Shown piece by piece: positions 10,566 through 19,151 of a stretch of DNA of 64,000 bases. The stretch is taken from assembly GCF_001507545.1 (NCBI RefSeq), contig NZ_LQBP01000009.1, positions 1-64,000 on the forward strand, written 5' to 3'. Source of the stretch: Ruegeria profundi (GTDB lineage: Bacteria; Pseudomonadota; Alphaproteobacteria; Rhodobacterales; Rhodobacteraceae). The notes under the pieces were generated by a model. That model was not told the DNA's origin. It worked only from the letters and a program-made list of their open reading frames with translations, and did not search any database. Numbering within the stretch: the stretch's first letter is position 1; each line of letters opens with the position of its first letter. The translations under genes were made by a program, and so were the position numbers.

Positions 10566-10835
10566 TCAGAACCCTTCCCCGAACTTGTCATTCACCAGGG
10601 TTTCTAAAGCATCAGCTAACGCCTCAGCATCCGGTCCGGACGTCTCGACGTCAATAGTCGTTCCACGCGATGCTGCCAACATCAAAAGGCCCATAATGCT
10701 GTCGCCCGAAGCAGAAAAACCGTCTTTGGATACTTCGGCTTGGGCATCAAAGCCCTCGACCACCTCAACCAGCTTGGCCGAGGCGCGGGCGTGCAAACCC
10801 TTTTCGTTTACTATTTTCAAACTTCGGTTGGTCAT
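10566..10835 (-). CDS. ptsH: Phosphocarrier protein HPr
   Basis: An 89-residue HPr. The phosphorylatable His15 lies in EKGLHARASA, and the regulatory Ser46 lies in SGDSIMGLLML, the site recognised by HPr kinase; both are intact. It follows the mannose-type EIIA gene by two bases. With EIIA and HprK but no membrane EIIB/EIIC genes here, this is the regulatory type of PTS known in alphaproteobacteria, not a sugar-import system. Confidence 0.95.
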   Translation of the reverse strand: MTNRSLKIVNEKGLHARASAKLVEVVEGFDAQAEVSKDGFSASGDSIMGLLMLAASRGTTIDVETSGPDAEALADALETLVNDKFGEGF

Positions 10836-10837
10836 TC

Positions 10838-11245
10838 TTAATCAGTCCGGTCTTCTTCTAATGTCACATTTTGCGCATTGATGTATTTACGTCCAGCCTC
10901 CATCGCCTGCCGAACGGCGTCTGCCACAGGCAGATGGCGGGTTTTGGCCAGTTTAATCAACATAGGCAGATTTGCACCATAAAGGATACGACGATCATGC
11001 GGGGCGCAGGCGCGTAGGCTTAGATTCGACGGGCTGCCCCCGAACAGGTCGGTCACGACAACGACCCCATCCCCAACATCCACACTGTCAGCGGCCACAC
11101 AAATTTCGGCCTGCTTTTCCTCGCGATTATGGTCTGCCTCAATCGAAATCGCGATCAGACCGGGTTGCTTTCCAACCACATGCTGAACGGCAGCCAGATA
11201 CTCTCTGGCCAACCCACCATGTGCTACGATTACAATCCCGATCAA
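10838..11245 (-). CDS. PTS EIIA component, mannose family
   Basis: This 135-residue protein begins MIGIVIVAHGGLAREYL with the expected phosphoacceptor His9, and has the EIIA-Man core VVVVTDLFGGSPSNL. It is a stand-alone EIIA domain without a fused IIB. Its start overlaps the rapZ stop and it leads directly into ptsH, so the three are co-translated. In alphaproteobacteria such EIIA proteins are terminal phosphate acceptors with regulatory roles; the partner here is not evident. Confidence 0.9.
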   Translation of the reverse strand: MIGIVIVAHGGLAREYLAAVQHVVGKQPGLIAISIEADHNREEKQAEICVAADSVDVGDGVVVVTDLFGGSPSNLSLRACAPHDRRILYGANLPMLIKLAKTRHLPVADAVRQAMEAGRKYINAQNVTLEEDRTD

Positions 11246-12135
11246 TCCGGCCTCACATTCAACGATCGACGTTCCATTTCGCGGTGCCTAATTGCCACTT
11301 GCTGCCCCTTCTCTGCAAGAGCCTTTGCGACCGCTTCTGCCATGGCAACCGACCGATGTTGCCCGCCGGTACAGCCAAAAGCCACTGACAGGTGTGCTTT
11401 GCCCTCTGCACGGAAGCTTGGCAGCAACAGGTTCAGCAAATCCACAACCCGATCGAAAAACGGAGCGTAATTCGTATCAGATTTTACGTAACTGGCAACG
11501 TCCGGGTTTCGACCATCTTCTGACCGCAGTTCCGGCCTCCAATAGGGATTGGCCAAAAACCGGCAGTCGAAGACCATATCAAGCCCGCGCGGAAGGCCCC
11601 GTTTATACGAAAATGACTCAATCGAAACCGCAAGGTGCCGCCCGCCTTGTGGAGCAAACCAGCGCTCAACCTCTTCGCGCAGTTGGTGGACATTCAGCGG
11701 GGAGGTGTCGATCAGCGTATCTGCAATCTCGCGGATCGGGGCCAAAAGCTCTTTTTCCTGCCGCACACCTGTTTCCGGGCTTGCATCAGTGGCCACTGGA
11801 TGTCGGCGGCGAGTTTCCGAAAAACGCCGCAGCAAAACCTCGTCATTGCAATCAAGGTAAAGCGTCGTCAAATCAACCTGCTCCATGCGCCTCAGGCGCA
11901 CGGCCAGTTCGATGAACCCGATTGTCGAGAAATCGCGGTTGCGCGCGTCGATACCCAAGGCCATCGGCCGATCATCCTGCGGCCCGTCCAAAAGGCGCAT
12001 CAACAGACCCATGGGAAGATTGTCGATGGCTTCGAAGCCCAGGTCTTCAAGCACACGGATTGCAGTCGAACGGCCCGCGCCTGATGGGCCTGTGACCAAA
12101 ACAATACGCCGTTGCGGTTTTAAGTGCTGGGCCAT
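11242..12135 (-). CDS. rapZ: RNase adapter protein RapZ
   Basis: RapZ is a P-loop nucleotide-binding protein. The Walker A appears as GPSGAGRS (residues 16-23), with Arg where many homologues have Lys, followed by LEDLGFEAIDNLP. The C-terminal half has SFSYKRGLPRG, DMVFDCRFL and the FGCTGGQHRSV block typical of the family. I start at the ATG at 12135 (MAQHLKPQ), which overlaps the end of hprK; the longer open frame lies inside hprK. Downstream it overlaps the EIIA gene. In enterobacteria RapZ controls GlmZ; in alphaproteobacteria its role is less clear. Confidence 0.93.
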   Translation of the reverse strand: MAQHLKPQRRIVLVTGPSGAGRSTAIRVLEDLGFEAIDNLPMGLLMRLLDGPQDDRPMALGIDARNRDFSTIGFIELAVRLRRMEQVDLTTLYLDCNDEVLLRRFSETRRRHPVATDASPETGVRQEKELLAPIREIADTLIDTSPLNVHQLREEVERWFAPQGGRHLAVSIESFSYKRGLPRGLDMVFDCRFLANPYWRPELRSEDGRNPDVASYVKSDTNYAPFFDRVVDLLNLLLPSFRAEGKAHLSVAFGCTGGQHRSVAMAEAVAKALAEKGQQVAIRHREMERRSLNVRPD

Positions 12136-12590
12136 TCCGGGTCTAAACGCCCCATTTTCAGAAGTTGCATCAGTATTGCGGACAAATTGGGGATGCCTGC
12201 CGCCCGAAGCAAGGGCACAGTTTGCCTCAGGACAACCGTGTTCACCGGCTCCGGTAAACGGGCGGGTTCGGATTGATCGAGATCCACCACGTAACAAACC
12301 GGCGTTGCCCCAGCGGTTCTTGCACGAAGCAACCCAACGCCCCGAGCCTCAATCACTCCGCGCAACGTCGGAACAGCATCCGCAATAGCCGCTCCGTCAA
12401 CCATGCTCAGGGCAACACGGTCATCGGCAACCAGCGCTGCCCCGTATGCCATCATCTGCAAGGCCAACGCCGATTTACCTGATCCCGAAGGTCCCACGAC
12501 CAAAGCGCCGCGCCCTTCGACGGCCACGCATGTTCCGTGAACGATAGCTGTGTTTTGATGTCGAATGTCCAAGAGGGTCTGGCCATTCAT
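12120..12590 (-). CDS. hprK: HPr kinase/phosphorylase, short alphaproteobacterial form
   Basis: The 156-residue protein is only the catalytic C-terminal domain of HprK; Gram-positive homologues are about twice as long. The Walker A GPSGSGKS is at residues 33-40, and LVADDRVAL follows. It phosphorylates HPr on Ser46, which is intact in the neighbouring ptsH. I start at the ATG at 12590, four bases after the chvG stop, and it overlaps rapZ. The short form is known in alphaproteobacteria, so this is not a truncation. Confidence 0.92.
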   Translation of the reverse strand: MNGQTLLDIRHQNTAIVHGTCVAVEGRGALVVGPSGSGKSALALQMMAYGAALVADDRVALSMVDGAAIADAVPTLRGVIEARGVGLLRARTAGATPVCYVVDLDQSEPARLPEPVNTVVLRQTVPLLRAAGIPNLSAILMQLLKMGRLDPEWPST

Positions 12591-12594
12591 GCGT

Positions 12595-14313
12595 TTACAC
12601 CGGCAACCCCACCACAAATCGCGCACCCAGCGGGTCCGATGTAATGTCTGCCTCGGTCGGGCGAATATTCTCGGCCCAAATCACACCGCCATGAGCTTCT
12701 ACAATCTGTTTCGAGATCGCCAGCCCAAGGCCCGAATTGTTGCCAAAATGCTCTTCCGGCCGCTGCGAATAGAACCGTTTGAAGATTTTGGTCAACGCCT
12801 GATCCGGAATGCCGGGGCCTGTATCTTCGACCACGATCAGCACTCGGTTTTCTCGGCGACGCACCCAGACGCGTATGGCGTCGCTGTCTTCGCAGAATGA
12901 AATCGCGTTAGTGATCAGGTTGACGAAAACCTGCGCAAGACGCGCCTCAAGCCCATTGACGACAATCGGCTGACGCGGAAGATCGGTAATGTAATCAATG
13001 CCTTTGGCGCGGGCGTCTTCACCCAAATACTGCCCGATATTTTCCAGCAGCTTGAGCAGATCGAAAGGCTGTTCCTCTTCCTTTACCAACTCAGCGTCTA
13101 GGCGTGACGCGTTCGAGATATCACTGACCAAACGATCCAACCGACGCACATCATGTTCGATCACGCCCAGCAATTTATCGCGTTGGTCGTCGCGCTTGAC
13201 CACACGCAAAGTTCCAACGGCCGACTGCAAACTCGCAAGTGGGTTCTTGATTTCGTGCGCGACATCAGCAGCAAACTGTTCGTTTGCATCGATGCGGTTG
13301 TACAATGCTGAAACCATCCCCCGCAAAGCCTGGCTGAGACGCCCGATTTCATCTGGCCGCGCGCTCAGGTCGGGAATGCGGATGCGGCCCGGATTGACAC
13401 CAGCCCCCCGGTCTTTGCCCGTCTCGGCCGCAGCGGCGAGATCCGCCAGCGGGTTGGCAATGGTGGATGCCAGAACAAGGCTTAGGCCGATAGAGACCAA
13501 AAGTGCCACGACGAACATTTGCAGGATACGTTCCTGTTCGCGCCGGGCCAGCGCGTCGATTTCACCAGCAGGACCGGCCATTGCCACAGCCCCCATAGGC
13601 GCCCCATCCTGCAGGATCGGAGCCGCCGCGACAATAACCGTCTTGCCGGCTGCATCCTTTACCGCTTCGACTTGTAACTCTCCCCGCAAGGCCTCAGGAA
13701 TGAGATCTTGCACGCGCTGCGCCAGCGTCGGAGCCTCGTCCGCTTCCGAGCGTGTAAACACCCGGGACAGTCCGGTCCAGACGGCGTTCAGCGCATCACT
13801 GATCAAAGTGCTGCCGGTCTGAACCTCGGAGCCGTTTTTTAACAACGCAGTGTTCTGCGAAGGGGCCGCCACCCCGCGCGTCCAGCCAATCAGCGTGCCG
13901 TCTGCGTCGTATACAAAAACTTCGCCCCCGTCTGGCAGGCTGAGCCCAGCCAGCGTATCCTTGACGTCCAGTGCAGATGTGACCTGAGAATGCCCAATCA
14001 GGTTCTGCCGCAGCTGGGTTTCGAACACGTTGCTGACAAGCTGCGCGTCACCGATCAGGTTGCGCGCCGTTTGCTGGACCTGGTCCTCGCGGGAATCGTT
14101 AAGGTACAGCAGCCCCGTAACAAGGATAACAAGAGCAATCAGGTTGAAGGTGATAATCCTGCGCGCCAAAGGCGAGCCCCGCAACGAGAACATGTTGCGA
14201 CGTTGGCGTGACGCCCGCAGCTCGGCAGACTCCGGATCCTGCGGGATGACCCAGTCATCCCCCAGAACGACGTCGCCGTCCCGCAATTCGCTTGCTTGCT
14301 CTGTATCGCGCAC
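12595..14313 (-). CDS. chvG: Sensor histidine kinase ChvG
   Basis: The 572-residue kinase has a cytoplasmic N-terminus, a first membrane helix near residues 52-70, a periplasmic sensor region, a second helix near residues 265-285, a HAMP segment, the phosphoacceptor His in DVAHEIKNPLASLQSAV, and ATPase boxes NLITNAISFCE, VEDTGPGIP and NSGLGLAISKQI. ChvG/ExoS senses acidic or envelope conditions in rhizobia and agrobacteria and pairs with ChvI. The upstream chvI gene and downstream hprK fix the identity. I see no missing catalytic box. Confidence 0.92.
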   Translation of the reverse strand: MRDTEQASELRDGDVVLGDDWVIPQDPESAELRASRQRRNMFSLRGSPLARRIITFNLIALVILVTGLLYLNDSREDQVQQTARNLIGDAQLVSNVFETQLRQNLIGHSQVTSALDVKDTLAGLSLPDGGEVFVYDADGTLIGWTRGVAAPSQNTALLKNGSEVQTGSTLISDALNAVWTGLSRVFTRSEADEAPTLAQRVQDLIPEALRGELQVEAVKDAAGKTVIVAAAPILQDGAPMGAVAMAGPAGEIDALARREQERILQMFVVALLVSIGLSLVLASTIANPLADLAAAAETGKDRGAGVNPGRIRIPDLSARPDEIGRLSQALRGMVSALYNRIDANEQFAADVAHEIKNPLASLQSAVGTLRVVKRDDQRDKLLGVIEHDVRRLDRLVSDISNASRLDAELVKEEEQPFDLLKLLENIGQYLGEDARAKGIDYITDLPRQPIVVNGLEARLAQVFVNLITNAISFCEDSDAIRVWVRRRENRVLIVVEDTGPGIPDQALTKIFKRFYSQRPEEHFGNNSGLGLAISKQIVEAHGGVIWAENIRPTEADITSDPLGARFVVGLPV

Positions 14314-14345
14314 GAGGTTCGGTTACCCCTTCTCAGTGGCCACGC

Positions 14346-15050
14346 TTATTCTTCGTTATACCTGTATCCGATGCCATACAGTGTTTCGATTGCCGAAAAC
14401 TCTGGGTCTGCGGCGCGCATTTTTTTACGCAAGCGCTTGATGTGGCTGTCGATGGTCCGGTCGTCGACATAGACCTGATCATCATAGGCGACATCCATCA
14501 GCTGATCACGGCTTTTGACGAAACCGGGGCGCTGCGCCAGCGCTTGCAGCAACAGAAACTCGGTCACGGTCAGTGAAACGTCCGCCCCCTTCCAGCTGAC
14601 CGCATGGCGCAGCGGGTCCATCCGCAGGTCACCCCGTTCCATCACTTTGGTATCGCCCGAAGCGGCATTGGTCACATCGCCGGACGTAGCCTCCTGCCGG
14701 CGCAGCAACGCACGGATGCGTTCAACCAGCAACCGCTGTGAAAAAGGCTTTTTTACATAGTCATCCGCGCCCATGCGAAGGCCAAGAACCTCATCAATTT
14801 CATCGTCCTTCGACGTTAGAAAGATGACCGGCATCTGGGTTTTCTGCCGCAGCCTCTGCAACAGGTCCATACCGTCCATGCGTGGCATTTTTATATCCAG
14901 CACGGCCATATCGGGCAGTTTTTTGTTGAATGCGTCCAGGGCTGCTTGCCCGTCGTTATAGGTTTCAACCTCGAACCCTTCGGCTTCGAGAGTCATGGAC
15001 ACAGACGTCAGAATATTTCTGTCGTCGTCCACCAGTGCAATCTTCGACAT
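14346..15050 (-). CDS. chvI: Response regulator ChvI (OmpR family)
   Basis: A 234-residue regulator with a receiver domain ([11 protein letters not shown] at the N-terminus, phosphoacceptor Asp in [12 protein letters not shown], Lys in YVKKPF) and a C-terminal winged helix ending [19 protein letters not shown] and TLYGIGYRY. It is the first gene of the leftward operon and is transcribed divergently from pckA. In Agrobacterium chvI lies beside pckA and influences its expression, so the arrangement is conserved. Confidence 0.95.
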   Translation of the reverse strand: MSKIALVDDDRNILTSVSMTLEAEGFEVETYNDGQAALDAFNKKLPDMAVLDIKMPRMDGMDLLQRLRQKTQMPVIFLTSKDDEIDEVLGLRMGADDYVKKPFSQRLLVERIRALLRRQEATSGDVTNAASGDTKVMERGDLRMDPLRHAVSWKGADVSLTVTEFLLLQALAQRPGFVKSRDQLMDVAYDDQVYVDDRTIDSHIKRLRKKMRAADPEFSAIETLYGIGYRYNEE

Positions 15051-15397
15051 CGGGTTTACCCCTATTCCTGCTCACTCATGCAATATTTCGCTTATTAGTA
15101 GGGCATCTTTGTCGTTTTTATGTCCGCGAATCAATCCGTATCTGCGAATCGTGCGTTTGTTGTCACACAGCTGCGGCAAAAAAGCCGTTAATGGCTTCAG
15201 AAACGCGCATTGATTGCCGTCAGGAAATTTCTGGTGGCGCTAAACTTGAATTTGGTTGCGCTAACTGCGCCAAACCGTCCTGTTCACGCCCTAAATGACC
15301 ATGATAAGACCCGTCTGTCCGCCGGAACGATCCGGCAAAATGCCCCAAGAGCGCATGCGGCCCACCCGCCGAAGCGCCGCCACAGGAGAAGACACAC
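15051..15397. other. Divergent chvI/pckA promoter region
   Basis: This 347-base stretch between two divergent genes carries no convincing open frame. It should hold both promoters. I see two copies of GGTNGCGCTAA at 15233 and 15254, an A-run, and an AGGAG ribosome-binding site eight bases before the pckA ATG. Confidence 0.6.
15233..15264 (+). promoter_or_regulatory. Direct repeat upstream of pckA, possible operator
   Basis: GGTGGCGCTAA (15233-15243) and GGTTGCGCTAA (15254-15264) are 21 bases apart start to start, two helical turns, so a dimer could contact one face. Each ends GCGCTAA, resembling half of a LacI-family site. The regulator is not identified; a carbon-source regulator is a guess. 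Confidence 0.35.
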
Positions 15398-16996
15398 ATG
15401 ACATCTGGACGGGTCAACCCGCAATTCCGCCTCGAAGATCAGGGCATCGGGGGTCTGGGAAATGTCTATTATAACTTCATGGAACCAGCGCTGATCGAAG
15501 AGGCGCTGAAGCGCGGCGAAGGCACCCTTGGCAATGGCGGGGCTTTTCTGGTTACCACCGGCAAGTTCACTGGCCGCTCGCCCGAGGACAAGCACGTTGT
15601 CAAGACCGACAGCGTTGCGGACACTATCTGGTGGGAAAACAATGCCGAGATGAGCCCCGAAGGCTTTGACGCTTTGCACGATGACATGCTGGCCCATATG
15701 AAGGGCCGAGACTACTTTGTGCAGGATCTGGTAGGCGGTGCTGACCCCGCCTTTTCAATAAATGTTCGCATGGTTACAGAACTGGCCTGGCACAACCTTT
15801 TCATCCGTCATCTTCTGCGTCGCCCGGATCGCGAGGACCTGGACGAGTTCGTCGCTGATTTCACCATCATCAACTGCCCCAGTTTCCAGGCGGATCCGGC
15901 CAAGCACGGCTGTCGCAGCGAGACCGTGATTGCGCTGAACTTTGACCGTAAACTAATCCTGATCGGTGGCACTGAATACGCGGGTGAAAACAAGAAATCT
16001 GTGTTCACCCTGCTCAACTACATGCTGCCTGAAAAAGGCGTGATGCCGATGCACTGTTCGGCCAACCATGCCGTTGGCAACCCGGTCGATACCGCCGTGT
16101 TTTTTGGCCTGTCGGGCACCGGAAAAACCACGCTGTCCGCTGACCCTGCGCGCACCCTGATCGGTGACGACGAACATGGCTGGTCGGACCGCGGAACGTT
16201 CAACTTCGAAGGCGGCTGCTATGCCAAGACCATCAACCTGAACCCCGAGGCCGAGCCGGAAATCTACGCCACCACCAGCAAATTCGGCACGGTGATCGAA
16301 AACATGGTGTTCGATCCTGAAACCAAGGCACTGGACTTCGAGGATGACTCGCTGACGGCAAACATGCGCTGCGCCTACCCGCTCGAATACATTTCGAATG
16401 CATCCAGCAGCGCCCTTGGCGGTCACCCGAAGAATATCATCATGCTGACCTGCGACGCATTTGGCGTTCTGCCTCCGATCGCGCGGCTGACCCCGGCGCA
16501 GGCGATGTATCACTTCCTTTCGGGCTTCACCTCGAAAGTTGCAGGGACCGAACGTGGCATCACCGAACCCCAGCCGACATTCTCAACGTGTTTCGGCGCT
16601 CCATTCATGCCGCGCCGCCCGGAGGTGTACGGCAACCTTCTGCGTGAAAAAATCGCTCAGCACGGTGCAACATGCTGGCTGGTGAACACCGGCTGGACCG
16701 GTGGCGCGTATGGTGTCGGGTCCCGAATGCCGATCCGGGCAACCAGAGCGCTGCTGACCGCTGCGCTGGATGGGTCGCTGCGCGACGCCGAGTTCCGCAA
16801 GGATGCCAATTTCGGGTTTGACGTGCCCGTGGCCGTGCCCGGCGTGGCCGAGGTTCTTCTGGACCCGCGCCGCACCTGGGACGATCAAGCCGCCTTTGAC
16901 AAACAGGCCGACAAACTGGTGCAGATGTTCGCAGAGAATTTCGAACAGTACCTGCCCTTCATCGACGAAGACATCAAAGCCGTCGCAATCGGCTGA
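15398..16996 (+). CDS. pckA: Phosphoenolpyruvate carboxykinase (ATP)
   Basis: The 532-residue enzyme converts oxaloacetate and ATP to phosphoenolpyruvate, the entry into gluconeogenesis. Recognisable are [16 protein letters not shown], the P-loop [14 protein letters not shown], the metal-binding IGDDEHGW, and [16 protein letters not shown] near the C-terminus. Length matches ATP-type PckA. The start has a good AGGAG site. It is divergent from chvI, and its promoter region carries the direct repeats described above. The ethylmalonyl-CoA pathway makes C4 acids that this enzyme would draw off during growth on C2 compounds. Confidence 0.97.
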   Translation: MTSGRVNPQFRLEDQGIGGLGNVYYNFMEPALIEEALKRGEGTLGNGGAFLVTTGKFTGRSPEDKHVVKTDSVADTIWWENNAEMSPEGFDALHDDMLAHMKGRDYFVQDLVGGADPAFSINVRMVTELAWHNLFIRHLLRRPDREDLDEFVADFTIINCPSFQADPAKHGCRSETVIALNFDRKLILIGGTEYAGENKKSVFTLLNYMLPEKGVMPMHCSANHAVGNPVDTAVFFGLSGTGKTTLSADPARTLIGDDEHGWSDRGTFNFEGGCYAKTINLNPEAEPEIYATTSKFGTVIENMVFDPETKALDFEDDSLTANMRCAYPLEYISNASSSALGGHPKNIIMLTCDAFGVLPPIARLTPAQAMYHFLSGFTSKVAGTERGITEPQPTFSTCFGAPFMPRRPEVYGNLLREKIAQHGATCWLVNTGWTGGAYGVGSRMPIRATRALLTAALDGSLRDAEFRKDANFGFDVPVAVPGVAEVLLDPRRTWDDQAAFDKQADKLVQMFAENFEQYLPFIDEDIKAVAIG

Positions 16997-17003
16997 TCTG
17001 ACA

Positions 17004-17024
17004 TTGGGGGCATCTTGCCCCCAA
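17004..17024 (+). terminator. Hairpin downstream of pckA
   Basis: TTGGGGGCA and TGCCCCCAA form a perfect 9-bp stem with a three-base loop, seven bases after the pckA stop. The T tract is weak (CCTTTTGGG further on), so termination may be inefficient or factor-assisted. Confidence 0.6.
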
Positions 17025-17160
17025 CGTCCTTTTGGGCAGCTTGCAGACAATATCGCCAAAAAATCTCGGCAACATCACAATATCGTTGTATGTCACATTG
17101 TCTGCACAAAACGCGTTGCCCGAAACGTGCTATTCAATTAGTTTTTGCATCTGTCGAAAT

Positions 17161-17253
17161 AAAAAATGCCCGAAGCCTTTTCTTCGGGCGGGACGTAAAT
17201 ACTGTTGGGTCGCTCGGGCAAACTCTCAAATCAACACATTTGCCACCCAATGA
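17161..17253 (-). ncRNA. Candidate minus-strand small RNA ending in an intrinsic terminator
   Basis: GCCCGAAG and CTTCGGGC (17168-17189) form an 8-bp stem. Read on the minus strand it runs into ATTTTTTATTT, a proper terminator, yet no minus-strand gene lies to its right before 18242. A TTGACA is present on the minus strand at 17283-17288, but no good -10 box is at standard spacing. The right boundary given assumes that -35. The transcript itself is inferred. Confidence 0.25.
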
Positions 17254-17378
17254 CAAAATACGTCTGCGACAGAGGGGATGAGTGTCAACATGCGACCTTT
17301 GGGACGCCGCCAAAGAATTGGCATCTCTGGTCGTGCCGCGGGGCGGCAACGGTTGGCATAAGTAAAGACAGGTAGACT

Positions 17379-17669
17379 ATGACGGAAATCTCAAAACTGA
17401 CTGAACTGCGTAAACTGATGCAGAGTATGGAACGCACGCTGGGCCTTGAGCAACTGTCTCCGGTGGAGCGCGACATATACTACGCGGCCGAAGAGCTTTC
17501 GAAGTCAGACGACGAGGTACGCACATTCGGATTGATCGAGCATACGTTGGTGCAAAGCGTCTCACGCCCGACCTTTTTTCGCGCGTTGAAATCACTGGTT
17601 GAAAAAGGGTATCTGTCGCAAAGCGGCACCGCAAATCGAGGGCGGTACATCGTTCATGCCCCAAAGTAA
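17379..17669 (+). CDS. Small winged-helix-like protein, hypothetical
   Basis: A 96-residue, mostly helical protein. The central and C-terminal part (LSPVERDIYYAAEEL, then SRPTFFRALKSLVEKGYLSQ and a short RGRYIV strand) reads like a MarR- or GntR-style winged helix with recognition helix followed by a wing. It lacks any effector domain. The next gene, a membrane protein, starts 33 bases downstream, so the two are probably an operon. DNA binding is inferred from the pattern only. Confidence 0.6.
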   Translation: MTEISKLTELRKLMQSMERTLGLEQLSPVERDIYYAAEELSKSDDEVRTFGLIEHTLVQSVSRPTFFRALKSLVEKGYLSQSGTANRGRYIVHAPK

Positions 17670-17702
17670 CACTGCAAATTCGCGCATTGGTGGCTGAAAC
17701 TC

Positions 17703-18245
17703 GTGCGCAGGTGGGCTACGGACACGTTCTACGCCTCTTTGGCTTATATCGTGGCATCGCTGCTGACGTTCGAAGTTCTGGCGCCGCTTCAGAACATGTT
17801 TTTCGCCGAATATCCCAGCCGGGCCAGCCTGCTGTTCCTGCCCCATGGTGTGCGGGTTTTGGCAGCTTGGCTGCTGGGATGGCGGGCGGTTTTCGCGCTT
17901 TTACCCGGCGTATTTGTCGTCTTCGCCCTTTTGGGTGGCAGTGATGTTTTCCTGCCAAGCCGATTGATGGCCATCGTCATTGCCGTCACGTCCGTTCCGG
18001 CGGTGTTCTACATATGCAAATGGGTTGGTTGGGACTTGTTCCCCCGACCTGACCGCAAACCGTGTTGGGCCTGTGTTATGGCGGTGGGGATCATAACGTC
18101 TTTTCTTGTCTCAGGTCTGACCAACATAGCTTTCGGTAGCGCACGCGCCGAGTATGTCGCTTTTTTAATCGGTGATATTTCAGGGCTTTTCTTCCTGATG
18201 CTGGCTTTGTACTTCGCCTTTCGTATTGCCGACAAGCGCGGTTAA
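17703..18245 (+). CDS. Hypothetical integral membrane protein (MASE1-like)
   Basis: This 180-residue protein has about five or six membrane segments and no soluble domain. SLLFLPHGVRVLAAWLLGW resembles the conserved segment of MASE1 sensor domains. It begins at a GTG; no ATG is available near. It overlaps the convergent TauE-type gene at their stop codons. With the upstream winged-helix gene it may form a membrane-regulated pair, which is speculation. Confidence 0.55.
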   Translation: MRRWATDTFYASLAYIVASLLTFEVLAPLQNMFFAEYPSRASLLFLPHGVRVLAAWLLGWRAVFALLPGVFVVFALLGGSDVFLPSRLMAIVIAVTSVPAVFYICKWVGWDLFPRPDRKPCWACVMAVGIITSFLVSGLTNIAFGSARAEYVAFLIGDISGLFFLMLALYFAFRIADKRG

Positions 18246-19006
18246 CCCATCAACCCTCGTCGTAATAGGTTCAATCCAGTTACCAGCAGGACCAACAGCG
18301 TCACTTTTCGAAACAGCGCCTGATCGATGCGTGATTGCAATTGCAAACCGATCCACATCCCTATGACCGCAGGTATGACCAATGCGGCCGAGAACGGTGC
18401 CGTTTCGGCCCGGAATATCCCCGACCCCACATGGGCCACCATCAGTGCAACGGCCCCCAAGCCGTAGATCACCCCCTGAACCCGCATTTGCATTGCTTTT
18501 GGTGTGTTCAGCGCAGTCAGATACGCAACGGTTGGCGGCCCCCAGATGCCCGACATTCCTCCGACAAACCCCGCAACAGAACCAATGCCCAATTCAATCC
18601 GAGGTGACGGATTACGAAGGACCAATTGCACGCCCAAAACCTGAATCAGGGCAAAAAACGAAACCGGGATGCCGATTATCAACAGAAACGTTGACACGGG
18701 CAGCGAACTGACCACCTGAGCCCCGATCACCAAAAACACCAGCCCTGCGGCCAGGAACACGCGAAACGCCTTCATCGCGGATATGGCGGCCGGAATACCT
18801 TCGCGAAGGGCCTGAAAGCCATTCGTTACCAAAGTCGGCAAAATCAACCCGGCAAGCGCCAAGTCCGGCGGCAGGAACATACTGAGCCCCGAAACCAGTA
18901 CCATCGGCATGGCAAATCCAACCATACCTTTGACCCAACCGGCCACAAGCGCAACGCCAGCGGCCAATAACAGTTCGTTTGGGTTAAGCAAGGAAAGCAG
19001 TGTCAT
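18242..19006 (-). CDS. Sulfite exporter TauE/SafE family permease
   Basis: The 254-residue protein has about eight hydrophobic segments in two halves, each starting with a GWVKGMVGFAMP- or GFVGGMSGIWGPP-type motif, diagnostic of the TSUP family. TSUP members move sulfite, sulfonates or other organic anions; the substrate here is unknown. It is transcribed divergently from mcd across a 145-base region, and its stop overlaps that of the membrane protein on the other strand. Confidence 0.88.
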   Translation of the reverse strand: MTLLSLLNPNELLLAAGVALVAGWVKGMVGFAMPMVLVSGLSMFLPPDLALAGLILPTLVTNGFQALREGIPAAISAMKAFRVFLAAGLVFLVIGAQVVSSLPVSTFLLIIGIPVSFFALIQVLGVQLVLRNPSPRIELGIGSVAGFVGGMSGIWGPPTVAYLTALNTPKAMQMRVQGVIYGLGAVALMVAHVGSGIFRAETAPFSAALVIPAVIGMWIGLQLQSRIDQALFRKVTLLVLLVTGLNLLRRGLMG

Positions 19007-19099
19007 GGCCCCGTGATACCACTATTGACGCGCGCTGCACTGCAAAATTGACAAAGCAATTTTAGAACTATTTCTCGCTATAATTCGTATTTTTCTTGC

Positions 19100-19113
19100 G
19101 CTGCACGTGCAGC
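19100..19113. promoter_or_regulatory. Palindrome in the mcd promoter region, possible operator
   Basis: GCTGCACGTGCAGC is a perfect 14-bp palindrome 38 bases before the mcd start codon. The 9-mer GCGCTGCAC that covers its left half occurs again at 19032-19040. The position suits a repressor or activator for mcd or the divergent exporter gene. The protein is unknown. Confidence 0.4.
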
Positions 19114-19151
19114 ATGATATGACCGGACGACACCAGAAAAGGACGTGATTC

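Larger units (their letters stand above)
16997..17378. other. Intergenic region after pckA
   Basis: A 382-base gap without a convincing gene. It holds a perfect 9-bp hairpin just after pckA, a minus-strand intrinsic terminator at 17161-17189, and an AT-rich stretch. A minus-strand open frame at 17134-17349 overlaps the terminator and has no coding character, so I do not call it. Confidence 0.5.

Noticed and set aside
12120..12590. hprK as a truncated gene
   Set aside because: Short HprK with only the catalytic domain is usual in alphaproteobacteria, and Walker A is intact.
17134..17349. Minus-strand frame of 71 codons after pckA
   Set aside because: It includes the terminator at 17161-17189 and has no ribosome-binding site or coding character.
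19047..19084. TTGACA and TATAAT in front of mcd as a promoter
   Set aside because: The two boxes are separated by 25 bases, too far for a standard sigma-70 promoter, so I did not list it.
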